A DNA stretch of 23,123 nucleotides from Thiomicrorhabdus sp034722175 (GTDB taxonomy: Bacteria; Pseudomonadota; Gammaproteobacteria; Thiomicrospirales; Thiomicrospiraceae). The notes under the pieces are model-generated. The model made no database searches, was not told the DNA's origin, and saw nothing but the letters and a program-made list of their open reading frames with translations. The stretch spans positions 1 to 23,123 of the forward strand of contig JAYENR010000036.1 in assembly GCA_034722175.1 (NCBI GenBank), given 5' to 3'. Of this stretch, positions 14,844 to 22,412 are shown piece after piece. Numbering within the stretch: the stretch's first letter is position 1; every line of letters starts with the position of its first letter. The translations under genes were made by a program, and so were the position numbers.

Positions 14844-16814
14844 ATGAACACTCAAAAACCACATAACAAAACTCAAGCTGTTTCCAAGCAGACAGGTTCT
14901 CAGCTGCCGAATTTATCTCGCCGTACCTTTATTAAAGGGGCGATGATGAGCAGCGCCATGGCTGGGGTGGGATTTAACCCTGCGCAATTATTTGCTAGTA
15001 TGCCAGGCGAAATTACCAACCAGCCTTTAGTCGATCTTCCGCAGACCTTATCAGGCACCGAGTTTCATCTCGATATTAACACCTCAATTGTCAACTTTAC
15101 GGGCACACCGCAAATTGCCGCCACCGTGAACAATATGTTGCCCAGCCCAACCCTGGTTTGGCGTGAAGGTGATGAGGTCACACTGCACGTTACCAACCAT
15201 TTAGACGAGATGACTTCAATCCACTGGCATGGCTTAATTTTGCCCTTTGAAATGGATGGCGTTCCCGGCCTGACCTACGACGGCATTAAACCGGGTGAGA
15301 CCTTTACCTATAAATTCAAAGTTCAACAACATGGCACCTATTGGTACCACAGTCATTCAGGCTTTCAAGAACAAAATGGTATGTATGGCTCCATTGTCAT
15401 ACTCCCAAAAGAAAAAGATCCTTATGACTACCAACAAGATTATGTCATTCAACTCTCTGACTGGACAGACGAAGACCCCGATGATGTAGTTAAAAACCTA
15501 AAACGTATGCCTGACTACTACAACTACAGCCAACGTACTTTGGGCGATTTTTTTGGAGAAATCAAAGAAAAGGGGTTCAAAGCCGCCTTTAATGAACGCA
15601 AAATGTGGAATGAGATGTCAATGATGGATCGTGATCTATCTGATGTCTCGGGGGCAACCTATACTTTTCTTATGAATGGTTATAACCCTGCTAGTCACTG
15701 GACAGGCCTGTTTAAAAAAGGTCAAAAAATACGTTTACGTTTTATCAATAGTGCAGCGATGACCTTCTTTGATGTGCATATTCCTGGCCTCAAAATGACC
15801 GTGATTGCCTCGGATGGTAATTTAGTCCAACCGGTAGAAATAGATCAGTTTCGTATTGGCGTCGCAGAAACCTATGATGTATTGGTTGAACCTGTAGATG
15901 AACAGGCCTATGCCATTTTTGCTCAAGCCATTGACCGCTCTGGTTATTCCATTGGGAGCTTGACCACCAATCAACAAATATTAGCAAACGCACCTGAAAT
16001 GGACCCGTTGCCCATTCTAGGCCATACCGATATGGCGATGGATATGAGCAATATGGATCATTCTATGCATGGTGGTATGAACCACTCACAACATCAGGCT
16101 ATGAACCACGATATGCCGGAAATGAACCACTCTCAGCACCAAGGCATGAACCACGATATGCCGGAAATGGACCACTCTCAGCATCAGGGTATGAACCACG
16201 ATATACCGGAAATAGATCACTCTCAGCATCAATCTATGAACCATACAAAGTTTCACGTGAAACCTTTAATCGATGCCAACAGGGAGGTAGCCGACTGGCC
16301 GATTGAGCAAGCTGAAATAAAGTGGGGGCCTCATACCAATATGCAGGCGGAAGATGCTCAATACCGCCTTGCTGATCCCGGCGTTGGCTTGCGTAATAAT
16401 GGTCGAAAAGTATTAACCTATGCCGATCTAAAAAACCTTTACCCAACCCGACACGATCCTAAACCTGATCGTGAAATCGTATTGAATTTAACCGGCAATA
16501 TGGAGCGTTATCTTTGGTCTATCGATGGCGTACCCTACTCCAAAGCCGACCCAATTCACCTTAAATATGGCGAACGAGTTCGCATCACCTTTATCAACAA
16601 CACCATGATGAATCATCCCATGCACTTGCACGGACTTTGGAGTGATTTAGAAACTGGTGATCTCAATTATTTACCCAAAAAACATACCGTTGTGGTTCAA
16701 CCCGGCGCACGCATCAGTTACCGCGTAAACGTCGATGCCAAAGGGGTATGGGCATTCCACTGTCATATGCTGTTCCATATGGCAGGTATGTTCAGAAAAG
16801 TCATTGTGGCTTAA
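14844..16814 (+). CDS. copA: CopA-type multicopper oxidase, Tat-exported
   Basis: 656 residues. A twin-arginine signal is present (S25-R-R-T-F-I-K, then a hydrophobic stretch), so the protein is exported folded. Cupredoxin copper ligands are visible: HWHG (H127, H129), WYHSHSG (H169, H171), HPMHLHG near the C-terminus, and HCH (H639-C640-H641) with H645. A Met/His-rich insert at about 398-475 contains four near-identical 15-residue units. This is the CopA/PcoA copper-resistance family, which oxidises Cu(I) in the periplasm. One oddity: the type-1 site segment reads FHMAGMF, one residue shorter between H645 and M649 than the HMxAGM form I know from the family. AGGAG precedes the ATG. CopB follows after 24 nt. 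Confidence 0.93.
   Translation: MNTQKPHNKTQAVSKQTGSQLPNLSRRTFIKGAMMSSAMAGVGFNPAQLFASMPGEITNQPLVDLPQTLSGTEFHLDINTSIVNFTGTPQIAATVNNMLPSPTLVWREGDEVTLHVTNHLDEMTSIHWHGLILPFEMDGVPGLTYDGIKPGETFTYKFKVQQHGTYWYHSHSGFQEQNGMYGSIVILPKEKDPYDYQQDYVIQLSDWTDEDPDDVVKNLKRMPDYYNYSQRTLGDFFGEIKEKGFKAAFNERKMWNEMSMMDRDLSDVSGATYTFLMNGYNPASHWTGLFKKGQKIRLRFINSAAMTFFDVHIPGLKMTVIASDGNLVQPVEIDQFRIGVAETYDVLVEPVDEQAYAIFAQAIDRSGYSIGSLTTNQQILANAPEMDPLPILGHTDMAMDMSNMDHSMHGGMNHSQHQAMNHDMPEMNHSQHQGMNHDMPEMDHSQHQGMNHDIPEIDHSQHQSMNHTKFHVKPLIDANREVADWPIEQAEIKWGPHTNMQAEDAQYRLADPGVGLRNNGRKVLTYADLKNLYPTRHDPKPDREIVLNLTGNMERYLWSIDGVPYSKADPIHLKYGERVRITFINNTMMNHPMHLHGLWSDLETGDLNYLPKKHTVVVQPGARISYRVNVDAKGVWAFHCHMLFHMAGMFRKVIVA
16077..16256 (+). 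repeat. Four 45-bp tandem repeats encoding Met/His units in CopA
   Basis: Units at 16077-16121, 16122-16166, 16167-16211 and 16212-16256 encode residues 412-471. The pattern is (M/I)(N/D)HSQHQ-x-MNH followed by DMPE or DIPE; the last unit ends TKFH. Each unit offers several Met and His copper ligands. The high DNA identity suggests recent expansion by slippage or unequal recombination. Confidence 0.93.
16249..16264. promoter_or_regulatory. parS-like ParB-binding site 2
   Basis: The sequence is AGTTTCACGTGAAACC. The perfect 14-bp palindrome GTTTCACGTGAAAC at 16250-16263 matches the parS core; 14 of 16 positions fit the full consensus. It lies inside copA at the end of the Met/His repeat, encoding KFHVKP, about 11 kb from the first site. 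Confidence 0.65.
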
Positions 16815-16838
16815 CAGAAGCGGTAAGGAGAATTTAAA

Positions 16839-17558
16839 ATGAAACTACACACACAAACAACACAAAAACTACCAGGTGTGATCGCTTTTGGAGCGATTTT
16901 AACTGGCTTTGCAATCTGCAATACAGCCACCGCCGGCATGATGGATGAACCCGTGGTGACTAAATTTACCGTGGATAAACTGGAAATCACCGATGGTGAA
17001 GATAATCCCATCGTTTGGGAGCTGGATGCTTGGGTACTGCAAGACATTCAGCGTTTAGTGATTAAATCATCAGGCCAAACCGTTAAAGGCGAAACCGCCA
17101 GTGAAAACATGGCGCTATACGGCCACGGTATTGCTCCCTACTGGGATATTCAAGTTGGATTAGGTTACGACACCCATGAAGACGACTCTCATACCTGGGG
17201 CGTGGTCGGGCTTTCCGGAATGGCACCGTATTTTTTTGAAACCGATGTTTATGCCTTAGTGGATTCTGACGGTGTTTTTGGATTTCGATTTGCCACCGAA
17301 TACGAAGCATTAATCACCCAAAAATGGGTCTTATCCCCTGAAATTGAAGTGGAAGCCTATTCCGATGATATTCCCGAATTAAAACTCGGATCTGGACTCT
17401 CTTCAGTGGGGCTGGGCATTCGTTTACGGTATGAAATCAAACGTGAATTTGCACCTTATATTGGTGTTGAGTGGCATAAAACCTTTGGCAACACGGCTGA
17501 CTACCATGATGAGGAATTTGAAACCTCTGTGGTAGTTGGCTTACGTTTCTGGTTCTAA
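16839..17558 (+). CDS. copB: CopB-family outer-membrane copper-resistance protein
   Basis: 239 residues. A signal peptide (about 1-33) is followed by beta-barrel-like sequence ending in phenylalanine (LRFWF), typical of outer-membrane proteins. Motifs of the CopB/PcoB family are visible, such as ALYGHGIAPYWDIQVGLGYD and YIGVEWHKTFGNTADY. Unlike Pseudomonas CopB, there is no Met-rich N-terminal region; here the Met/His-rich material is in CopA and the CopL-like protein. TAAGGAG precedes the ATG. It probably acts with CopA in handling copper at the outer membrane. Confidence 0.9.
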   Translation: MKLHTQTTQKLPGVIAFGAILTGFAICNTATAGMMDEPVVTKFTVDKLEITDGEDNPIVWELDAWVLQDIQRLVIKSSGQTVKGETASENMALYGHGIAPYWDIQVGLGYDTHEDDSHTWGVVGLSGMAPYFFETDVYALVDSDGVFGFRFATEYEALITQKWVLSPEIEVEAYSDDIPELKLGSGLSSVGLGIRLRYEIKREFAPYIGVEWHKTFGNTADYHDEEFETSVVVGLRFWF

Positions 17559-17573
17559 CCCATCATCATCGTT

Positions 17574-17604
17574 GAAAGCCAGGTCTTACTGGGGTCTGGC
17601 TTTC
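17574..17604 (+). terminator. Hairpin between copB and the cytochrome gene
   Basis: GAAAGCCAG (17574-17582) pairs with CTGGCTTTC (17596-17604), 9 bp with a 13-nt loop. No T-run follows, so it may act as a transcript-stabilising or partial terminator hairpin and not a full stop. Confidence 0.45.
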
Positions 17605-17624
17605 TCAAACTTAAGGATAAAAAC

Positions 17625-18083
17625 ATGCTCAAATTTAGTTTTCTACTAGTCAGTTTTTTACTGTTAACCGCTTGTTTCAATACTGAACAGGCCTCCTCAC
17701 AAGCTGATGTGGTTGCTCATAAACCAACCATTGAAAGATGGTACAGCCAAACAGATATCAACGTTGGCCAGCAGGTATTTACCCAAAACTGCACGGTTTG
17801 CCATGGTCAACAAGCCGAAGGGTTGGTTCATCCATGGAACAAAACCTTATCGGATGGGCTTTACCCTCCCCCTCCTCTTAATGGCACGGCGCATGCGTGG
17901 CATCACCCTTTAAGAGGATTGCTGACCACCATTCAGCATGGGGGCCAACCTATTGGCGGTAAAATGCCAGGCTTTAAAGACAAGCTCAATCAACAACAGC
18001 AACTTGCAGCCATCGCCTATTTTCAAAGCTTATGGTCGGATGAAATCTACCAGGCCTGGTTAGATCGTGGAGGATTAAGTTAA
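17625..18083 (+). CDS. Lipoprotein c-type cytochrome
   Basis: 152 residues. The N-terminus is a lipoprotein signal with lipobox L14-T-A-C17, so the mature protein is probably anchored by lipid in the envelope. One haem-c site is present, C56-T-V-C59-H60, and M114 (GGKMPGF) is the likely sixth ligand. It is a class I-type monohaem cytochrome. It follows copB by 66 nt with AAGGA before the ATG. Small c-type cytochromes occur next to copper-resistance genes in several proteobacteria; here it may pass electrons from CopA or a reductant, which is inference. The final codons lie in a CCAGGCCTGG motif (18050-18059). Confidence 0.85.
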   Translation: MLKFSFLLVSFLLLTACFNTEQASSQADVVAHKPTIERWYSQTDINVGQQVFTQNCTVCHGQQAEGLVHPWNKTLSDGLYPPPPLNGTAHAWHHPLRGLLTTIQHGGQPIGGKMPGFKDKLNQQQQLAAIAYFQSLWSDEIYQAWLDRGGLS

Positions 18084-18118
18084 CTAGAATTAACCATCCA
18101 TCTCAGCCCTAAGGCTTC

Positions 18119-18149
18119 AAGCAGCCAATACCATGTTGGCTGTTTTATT
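18119..18149 (+). terminator. Intrinsic terminator after the copper operon
   Basis: CAGCCAA (18122-18128) pairs with TTGGCTG (18136-18142) with a 7-nt loop, and TTTT plus further T-rich sequence follows. It lies 38 nt after the cytochrome stop codon and overlaps an upstream in-frame ATG of the antiporter gene, which argues against that ATG being the start. Confidence 0.75.
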
Positions 18150-18207
18150 CTTTTCTAATCGGTGTACTATAGTATTCAATAAAGTTCCATTATTGAGCAT
18201 GCGTTAC

Positions 18208-19419
18208 ATGACAACCACCCCAGACATCGCAATCGTTTTAATCACCTTTGGTGGCCTGTTTATGATTGGTTTAGTCGCCGATCTTCTCGGTCGTCACACC
18301 CCTCTTCCTCGCGTGACCCTGCTGATTCTAACGGGAGTGATTATTGGCCCCTCGGCTTTAGATTGGCTACCCAATTTTATTCATCAATGGTTTCCGGTAC
18401 TAACGGATATTGCATTGGCGATGATTGGCTTTATGCTCGGTCAAAACCTAACCAAACAAAAACTTACTTCGATGGGACGGCCAATCATTGGCATATCCGT
18501 CAGTGTGATGATTATGACTGCTGGCCTCACATTTGTGAGTTTAATGCTACTCGGTGCACCCATTGAACTGGCTCTCATTCTAGCTGGTATTGCTCCTGCC
18601 ACCGCTCCTGCCACCGCTCCTGCTCCCGTGGTCGATGTCACCCAACAGATGAACGCAAAAGGCCCCTTTACCGATACTTTACTCGGCATTGTGGCGGTTG
18701 ACGATGCATGGGGTATGCTACTGTTCAGTATTTTATTAGTGCTCGCATCAATCGCTGTCGGCAATGGCGATGCCTTACACAGTCTCTATTCCGGACTTTG
18801 GGAGATCAGCGGAGCGCTGCTGCTCGGTGTTGTCCTTGGCTTTCCTATGGCCTATCGCACCAGCCATCTCTATCCGGGTAAATCCTCTCAAGCCGAAGTA
18901 TTGGGGTTAGTTCTGTTGTGTGCCGGTTTAGCAGAGTGGCTAGGGGTCTCTTATATTTTATCGGCCATGGTGATGGGAATCGTGGTCGCCAATTTTACGC
19001 GTCACCATCGTCATAGAGCTTTCCATGAAATCGAAACCTTTGAGTGGCCACTGTTGATTTTGTTCTTTTTACTGGCGGGCGCATCATTAAAATTGGATGC
19101 GCTTTTAGAGGTTGGCGTGTTAGGGCTCGCCTATATCCTATTCAGAATATTAGGACGCATTTCTGGCTCATTTTTAGGTGCAAAATGGGCGCACTGCCAA
19201 CATAAGCGGTACCACTGGATGGGGTTAGCTATGTTACCGCATGCAGGGGTTCCAATCGGGATGGCTTTATTAGCGATTCAACACTTTCCTGAATTACAAA
19301 GTGTGATTTTAGCGATTATTTTAGGCTCCACCATTGTATTTGAACTGCTGGGCCCACCCATTACGCGTCAGATCTTAATTAAAAGTGGCGAAACTCATAC
19401 AGAGCCACACCATAAATAA
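18208..19419 (+). CDS. CPA2/Kef-type cation:proton antiporter
   Basis: 403 residues from the ATG at 18208 (MTTTPDIAIV); an ATG at 18199 is equally possible. An earlier in-frame ATG at 18133 falls inside a terminator hairpin and would add an odd Cys-containing N-terminus. About 12 membrane segments are seen, with the sodium/hydrogen exchanger domain (early RVTLLILTGVIIGPSAL, then GIAPATAP...VVDV and VDDAWG). No TrkA-N or TrkA-C domain follows, unlike KefB/KefC, so it is a stand-alone exchanger of unknown ion preference. A short 12-bp repeat adds Ala-Pro residues in the conserved GIAPATAP motif. Only a weak GAG precedes the start. Confidence 0.85.
   Translation: MTTTPDIAIVLITFGGLFMIGLVADLLGRHTPLPRVTLLILTGVIIGPSALDWLPNFIHQWFPVLTDIALAMIGFMLGQNLTKQKLTSMGRPIIGISVSVMIMTAGLTFVSLMLLGAPIELALILAGIAPATAPATAPAPVVDVTQQMNAKGPFTDTLLGIVAVDDAWGMLLFSILLVLASIAVGNGDALHSLYSGLWEISGALLLGVVLGFPMAYRTSHLYPGKSSQAEVLGLVLLCAGLAEWLGVSYILSAMVMGIVVANFTRHHRHRAFHEIETFEWPLLILFFLLAGASLKLDALLEVGVLGLAYILFRILGRISGSFLGAKWAHCQHKRYHWMGLAMLPHAGVPIGMALLAIQHFPELQSVILAIILGSTIVFELLGPPITRQILIKSGETHTEPHHK
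18592..18627 (+). repeat. 12-bp tandem repeat inside the antiporter gene
   Basis: GCTCCTGCCACC at 18592-18603 and 18604-18615, with an imperfect third copy GCTCCTGCTCCC at 18616-18627. They encode APAT-APAT-APAP. The family pattern has about one APAT unit at this place, so one or two may be added. Confidence 0.85.
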
Positions 19420-19449
19420 ATATCAAAACTCACATTATCCAATCAGTGA

Positions 19450-21552
19450 CTACCAGTCTTTAACCGACTCAAGCCAAACCACCATCTCATCTAAAGGCAG
19501 AGGGCGGCTAAACAGATAACCTTGTGCCTGATTACAACCCAACTCCGTTAAAAACTGAAGTTGCTCAACCGTTTCAATGCCCTCTGCTACGGTTTCTAGC
19601 TTCATTGCTTGAGCTAAAGAGACAATTGATGTGGTAATCGCATTATCATCCTCATCATGCGGAATATCATCAATAAACGATTTATCAATTTTAAGTTGAT
19701 TAACGGGGAGTTTTTTTAGAGAACTTAACGAAGAGTACCCGGTTCCAAAATCATCAATTGAGATTTTAAACTGCATCTCCTGCAAAACTGTTAACAACCC
19801 AATCCAACGGTTAGGATTGTTCATAATCGATGACTCTGTGATCTCTAACTCAATTTCCTGAGGGTGAATAGGTTGCTGATCAAAAAGCGACTGTATGGTC
19901 TCTAGAAAATCACTCTGTTCAAGCTGAACACCGGACACATTGACCGCAACACTGCCCTTAAATCCAGCACGATTTTTTAAAATTTGTAAATCTGAATAGG
20001 CCTGGTTTAATACCCACTCTCCCATTGGCACAATCAACCCCAACTCTTCCGCTAACGGAATAAAATCATTAGGTGGCACCAAACCTTTATCTGGATGGTT
20101 CCAGCGGATCAACGCTTCCAAACCAATCACTTTTCGATCCCTGAGATTCACTTTAGGCTGATAATAGAGCTCAAACTGCTGCTGAGTCAGTGCATGTTTA
20201 AGGTCAGTTTCCATCTCTAAACGCCCCACTAAATCATCAGACATCGATTGGGAATAGACTCTGTAGGTGTTTTTACCCGCCATTTTTGCTCGATACATTG
20301 CGGTATCTGCATGTTTATTCAAAACTTCAATGCTGTCACCATCTTGTGGAAAAAAGCTCATACCAATACTGACAGATAAGGTAAAGGACATGTCACCCAA
20401 CACAATTGGTTCTTTAAATGAGTCTAATAACTCAACAATGACCTTTTCTGATGCTTTAGGGTTAGCTAAGCTCTCCAAAACCAACACAAACTCATCCCCA
20501 CCAACTCGGGCTAAAGAGTCCTCTTTTCGTACCCGAGCTTGCATGCGCTGTGCAACTTCAATTAAGACTTGATCACCAATGCTATGGCCATAACGGTCAT
20601 TGATATACTTAAAATTATCTAAATCAATAAAACACACCGCTAACTGCGTACCTAAACGTTCATTAATCTGCAAAGAGTGCTCTAGTCGAGCATGCAATAG
20701 ACTGCGATTCGGTAAATTGGTAAGAGGGTCATGGTGTGCTAAGAACTCAAGCTGCCGTTCAGACTCTTTTAGTTGAGTCACATCCTCTGCAGTCCCAATA
20801 ATTTGGGTCACCTGATTATCTTCATTACGCGAAAAAGCTGTGTCGTAACTTCTAAAGGTACGATAATCGCCATTTTTATGTTTGACCTGATACTCAATAA
20901 TTCTGGTCTGGCCTTCAGGCAAGCCTGTCAGCTCAACAAAGTGTGCTTGCAGTTTAGGAAGATCATCAGGGTGGAACATTGAAATATCAATCAGTTTGTT
21001 ATCTCGTGCTTGAATCTCTTCTGGGGTGTAACCCAATAGCGTAAATACCGCATCGTTACAGTAGATATTTTGTTGCGAAACTAAATCAAAAATATAGACA
21101 AAAATCGGTGCCGAATTCACCACCTTATCAATAAAGTTTTTCTGCTCTTTTAAGTCTTTTAATGCCTGTTTAGACTCGGTAATATCTGTATGGGTACCGA
21201 CCATTCTTAATGGTTTACCGTCTGCATCTTTATCCAGAACAGAACCTTGTGCCATGATCCAACGATGGTAACCATCTTTAGCAAGCATTCTAAACTCATG
21301 GACAAAAACCGGTTTAATGCCTTGTAAATGTAACTGCACATTCTCTAATAGAGCCGGAAAATCCTCTTGATGCACCCGACCCTGAAATTCGGAAAAGTCA
21401 TTTCCAATCTCATCTTCGGCATAACCCAACATCGACTTCCACTTTTTAGAATAGGTGACCTGATTGGTTAACAGATCCCAATCCCAAACACCGTAACCGG
21501 CGCCTTCCAAGTGTTCAACCCAATGTTGATTAGAACGGGAGGCTATACTCAT
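19450..21552 (-). CDS. PAS-PAS-GGDEF-EAL cyclic-di-GMP protein
   Basis: 700 residues, no membrane segment. Two PAS domains (about 10-128 and 140-262, the second with a PAC-like end) are followed by a GGDEF domain (about 270-430) and an EAL domain (about 445-695). The diguanylate-cyclase site G351-G-D-E-F355 is intact, and so is the inhibitory site R342-K-E-D345, exactly five residues before it. In the EAL domain E479-A-L, D600-D601-FGTG, KID (621-623) and E657 (AEGIE) are present. Both synthesis and breakdown of c-di-GMP look possible; the PAS domains would sense the signal. It is monocistronic and convergent with the antiporter. Confidence 0.93.
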   Translation of the reverse strand: MSIASRSNQHWVEHLEGAGYGVWDWDLLTNQVTYSKKWKSMLGYAEDEIGNDFSEFQGRVHQEDFPALLENVQLHLQGIKPVFVHEFRMLAKDGYHRWIMAQGSVLDKDADGKPLRMVGTHTDITESKQALKDLKEQKNFIDKVVNSAPIFVYIFDLVSQQNIYCNDAVFTLLGYTPEEIQARDNKLIDISMFHPDDLPKLQAHFVELTGLPEGQTRIIEYQVKHKNGDYRTFRSYDTAFSRNEDNQVTQIIGTAEDVTQLKESERQLEFLAHHDPLTNLPNRSLLHARLEHSLQINERLGTQLAVCFIDLDNFKYINDRYGHSIGDQVLIEVAQRMQARVRKEDSLARVGGDEFVLVLESLANPKASEKVIVELLDSFKEPIVLGDMSFTLSVSIGMSFFPQDGDSIEVLNKHADTAMYRAKMAGKNTYRVYSQSMSDDLVGRLEMETDLKHALTQQQFELYYQPKVNLRDRKVIGLEALIRWNHPDKGLVPPNDFIPLAEELGLIVPMGEWVLNQAYSDLQILKNRAGFKGSVAVNVSGVQLEQSDFLETIQSLFDQQPIHPQEIELEITESSIMNNPNRWIGLLTVLQEMQFKISIDDFGTGYSSLSSLKKLPVNQLKIDKSFIDDIPHDEDDNAITTSIVSLAQAMKLETVAEGIETVEQLQFLTELGCNQAQGYLFSRPLPLDEMVVWLESVKDW

Positions 21553-21590
21553 TAACCAACTCTACCTACTTTGTATTTCGCTTAAGTTTT

Positions 21591-21619
21591 AACATACTGA
21601 TTTTAAAGTTAATATACAA
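21591..21619 (-). promoter_or_regulatory. Candidate promoter of the GGDEF-EAL gene
   Basis: On the minus strand: TTGTAT (21614-21619), a 17-nt spacer, then TATGTT (21591-21596). It lies about 39 nt before the ATG. Matches are partial. Confidence 0.4.
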
Positions 21620-21666
21620 GTGACTCAGCCCAAGTGTTTTCAATGCGTAAACAAGGTTTATTAAAG

Positions 21667-21690
21667 AAACTCAACTTCCACGTAGAGTTT
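21667..21690 (-). terminator. Weak candidate terminator of the ABM gene
   Basis: AAACTC (21667-21672) pairs with GAGTTT (21685-21690); on the minus strand CTTTAATAAA follows. The stem is short and AT-rich. Confidence 0.28.
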
Positions 21691-21730
21691 TGCTAAAACA
21701 GTATTTGCTTTCTATCACCTACTTAAACAG

Positions 21731-22081
21731 TCAACCGAGTTTTGGAGCATCATAGTTTTCAGGTTCATCACTGTAGACACAGACATTCCAGTCAGCGGCT
21801 AAACCATCTTCTGCAACACAATATGTATTAAAGAAGTCGACAATCTCTTGGCGTTGACAGTGGGCTTCAAAAGCCGTCATATTTGCCCAAATCTCATTAA
21901 ATACAATTGAAAAACTTGTGCCTTCTGCAAACGGACTTTTAATGTGATGAGTCACGGTATATTGCAGACAGCCGTCTTCTCGTAAAGTATTCGGTTCTAG
22001 GCTTTGTAAAACTTGAAATAGTTCGGCGTGTTTGCCAAGTTTAGGTTGAAATTGAGCTAAACAATAGACTTTAGATGACAT
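21731..22081 (-). CDS. Small ABM-fold (putative quinol) monooxygenase
   Basis: 116 residues from the ATG at 22079-22081 (MSSKVYCLAQF); an upstream in-frame GTG (22091-22093) would add four residues. The sequence follows the ABM pattern: an opening strand VYCLAQFQPKLGK, L-x-P-N-T-L-R-E-D-G-C-L-Q-Y in the middle, then FNEIWANMTAFEAHCQ and a final C-terminal helix. Proteins of this dimeric alpha/beta fold include YgiN-like quinol monooxygenases and heme or antibiotic monooxygenases. Several cysteines are present. Function here is not known; it stands alone. Confidence 0.75.
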   Translation of the reverse strand: MSSKVYCLAQFQPKLGKHAELFQVLQSLEPNTLREDGCLQYTVTHHIKSPFAEGTSFSIVFNEIWANMTAFEAHCQRQEIVDFFNTYCVAEDGLAADWNVCVYSDEPENYDAPKLG

Positions 22082-22412
22082 AAAACAATCCACTTAATCC
22101 AAAAAGATAAGTTTAGCATCTCATAGGTAAAGTCAAGGAGCAGATTAATGAATACAAGGCTCAAATTAAACTGAGCAGGCCTGGTTAGTTTTCAATTTCA
22201 AATACTTCTAAAAACTTAGAAATATGATTAATAAAATATTAACCCGATCTAATCTATTGATTAGATGATCAATTCAATCATAACAAAAAACTTTCTATCA
22301 AGATACACGCCTTCCTACCTAGACTAAAATAGAAAGTGATAAATTGAAAAGTACGCAAAACTAAATGAAGGCTCTATAATTGGCTTTTTTATCAAATACC
22401 CAATAAAAACCT
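22082..22412. other. Divergent intergenic region with a dyad element
   Basis: A 331-base AT-rich gap between the ABM (-) and endonuclease (+) genes. ATCTAATC-TATT-GATTAGAT (22247-22266) is a perfect inverted repeat that could be an operator. CAGGCCTGGT occurs at 22176-22185. TATAAT at 22375-22380 is a likely -10 for the endonuclease, without a clear -35 at the usual distance. No gene or RNA was recognised. Confidence 0.45.

Noticed and set aside
5222..16264. An origin of replication inside the window
   Set aside because: Despite the parS-like sites, no cluster of DnaA boxes (TTATCCACA) and no dnaA, dnaN or parAB gene is visible here.
18133..18207. Upstream start for the antiporter
   Set aside because: This ATG lies within the terminator hairpin of the copper operon, and the added N-terminal residues do not look like the family.
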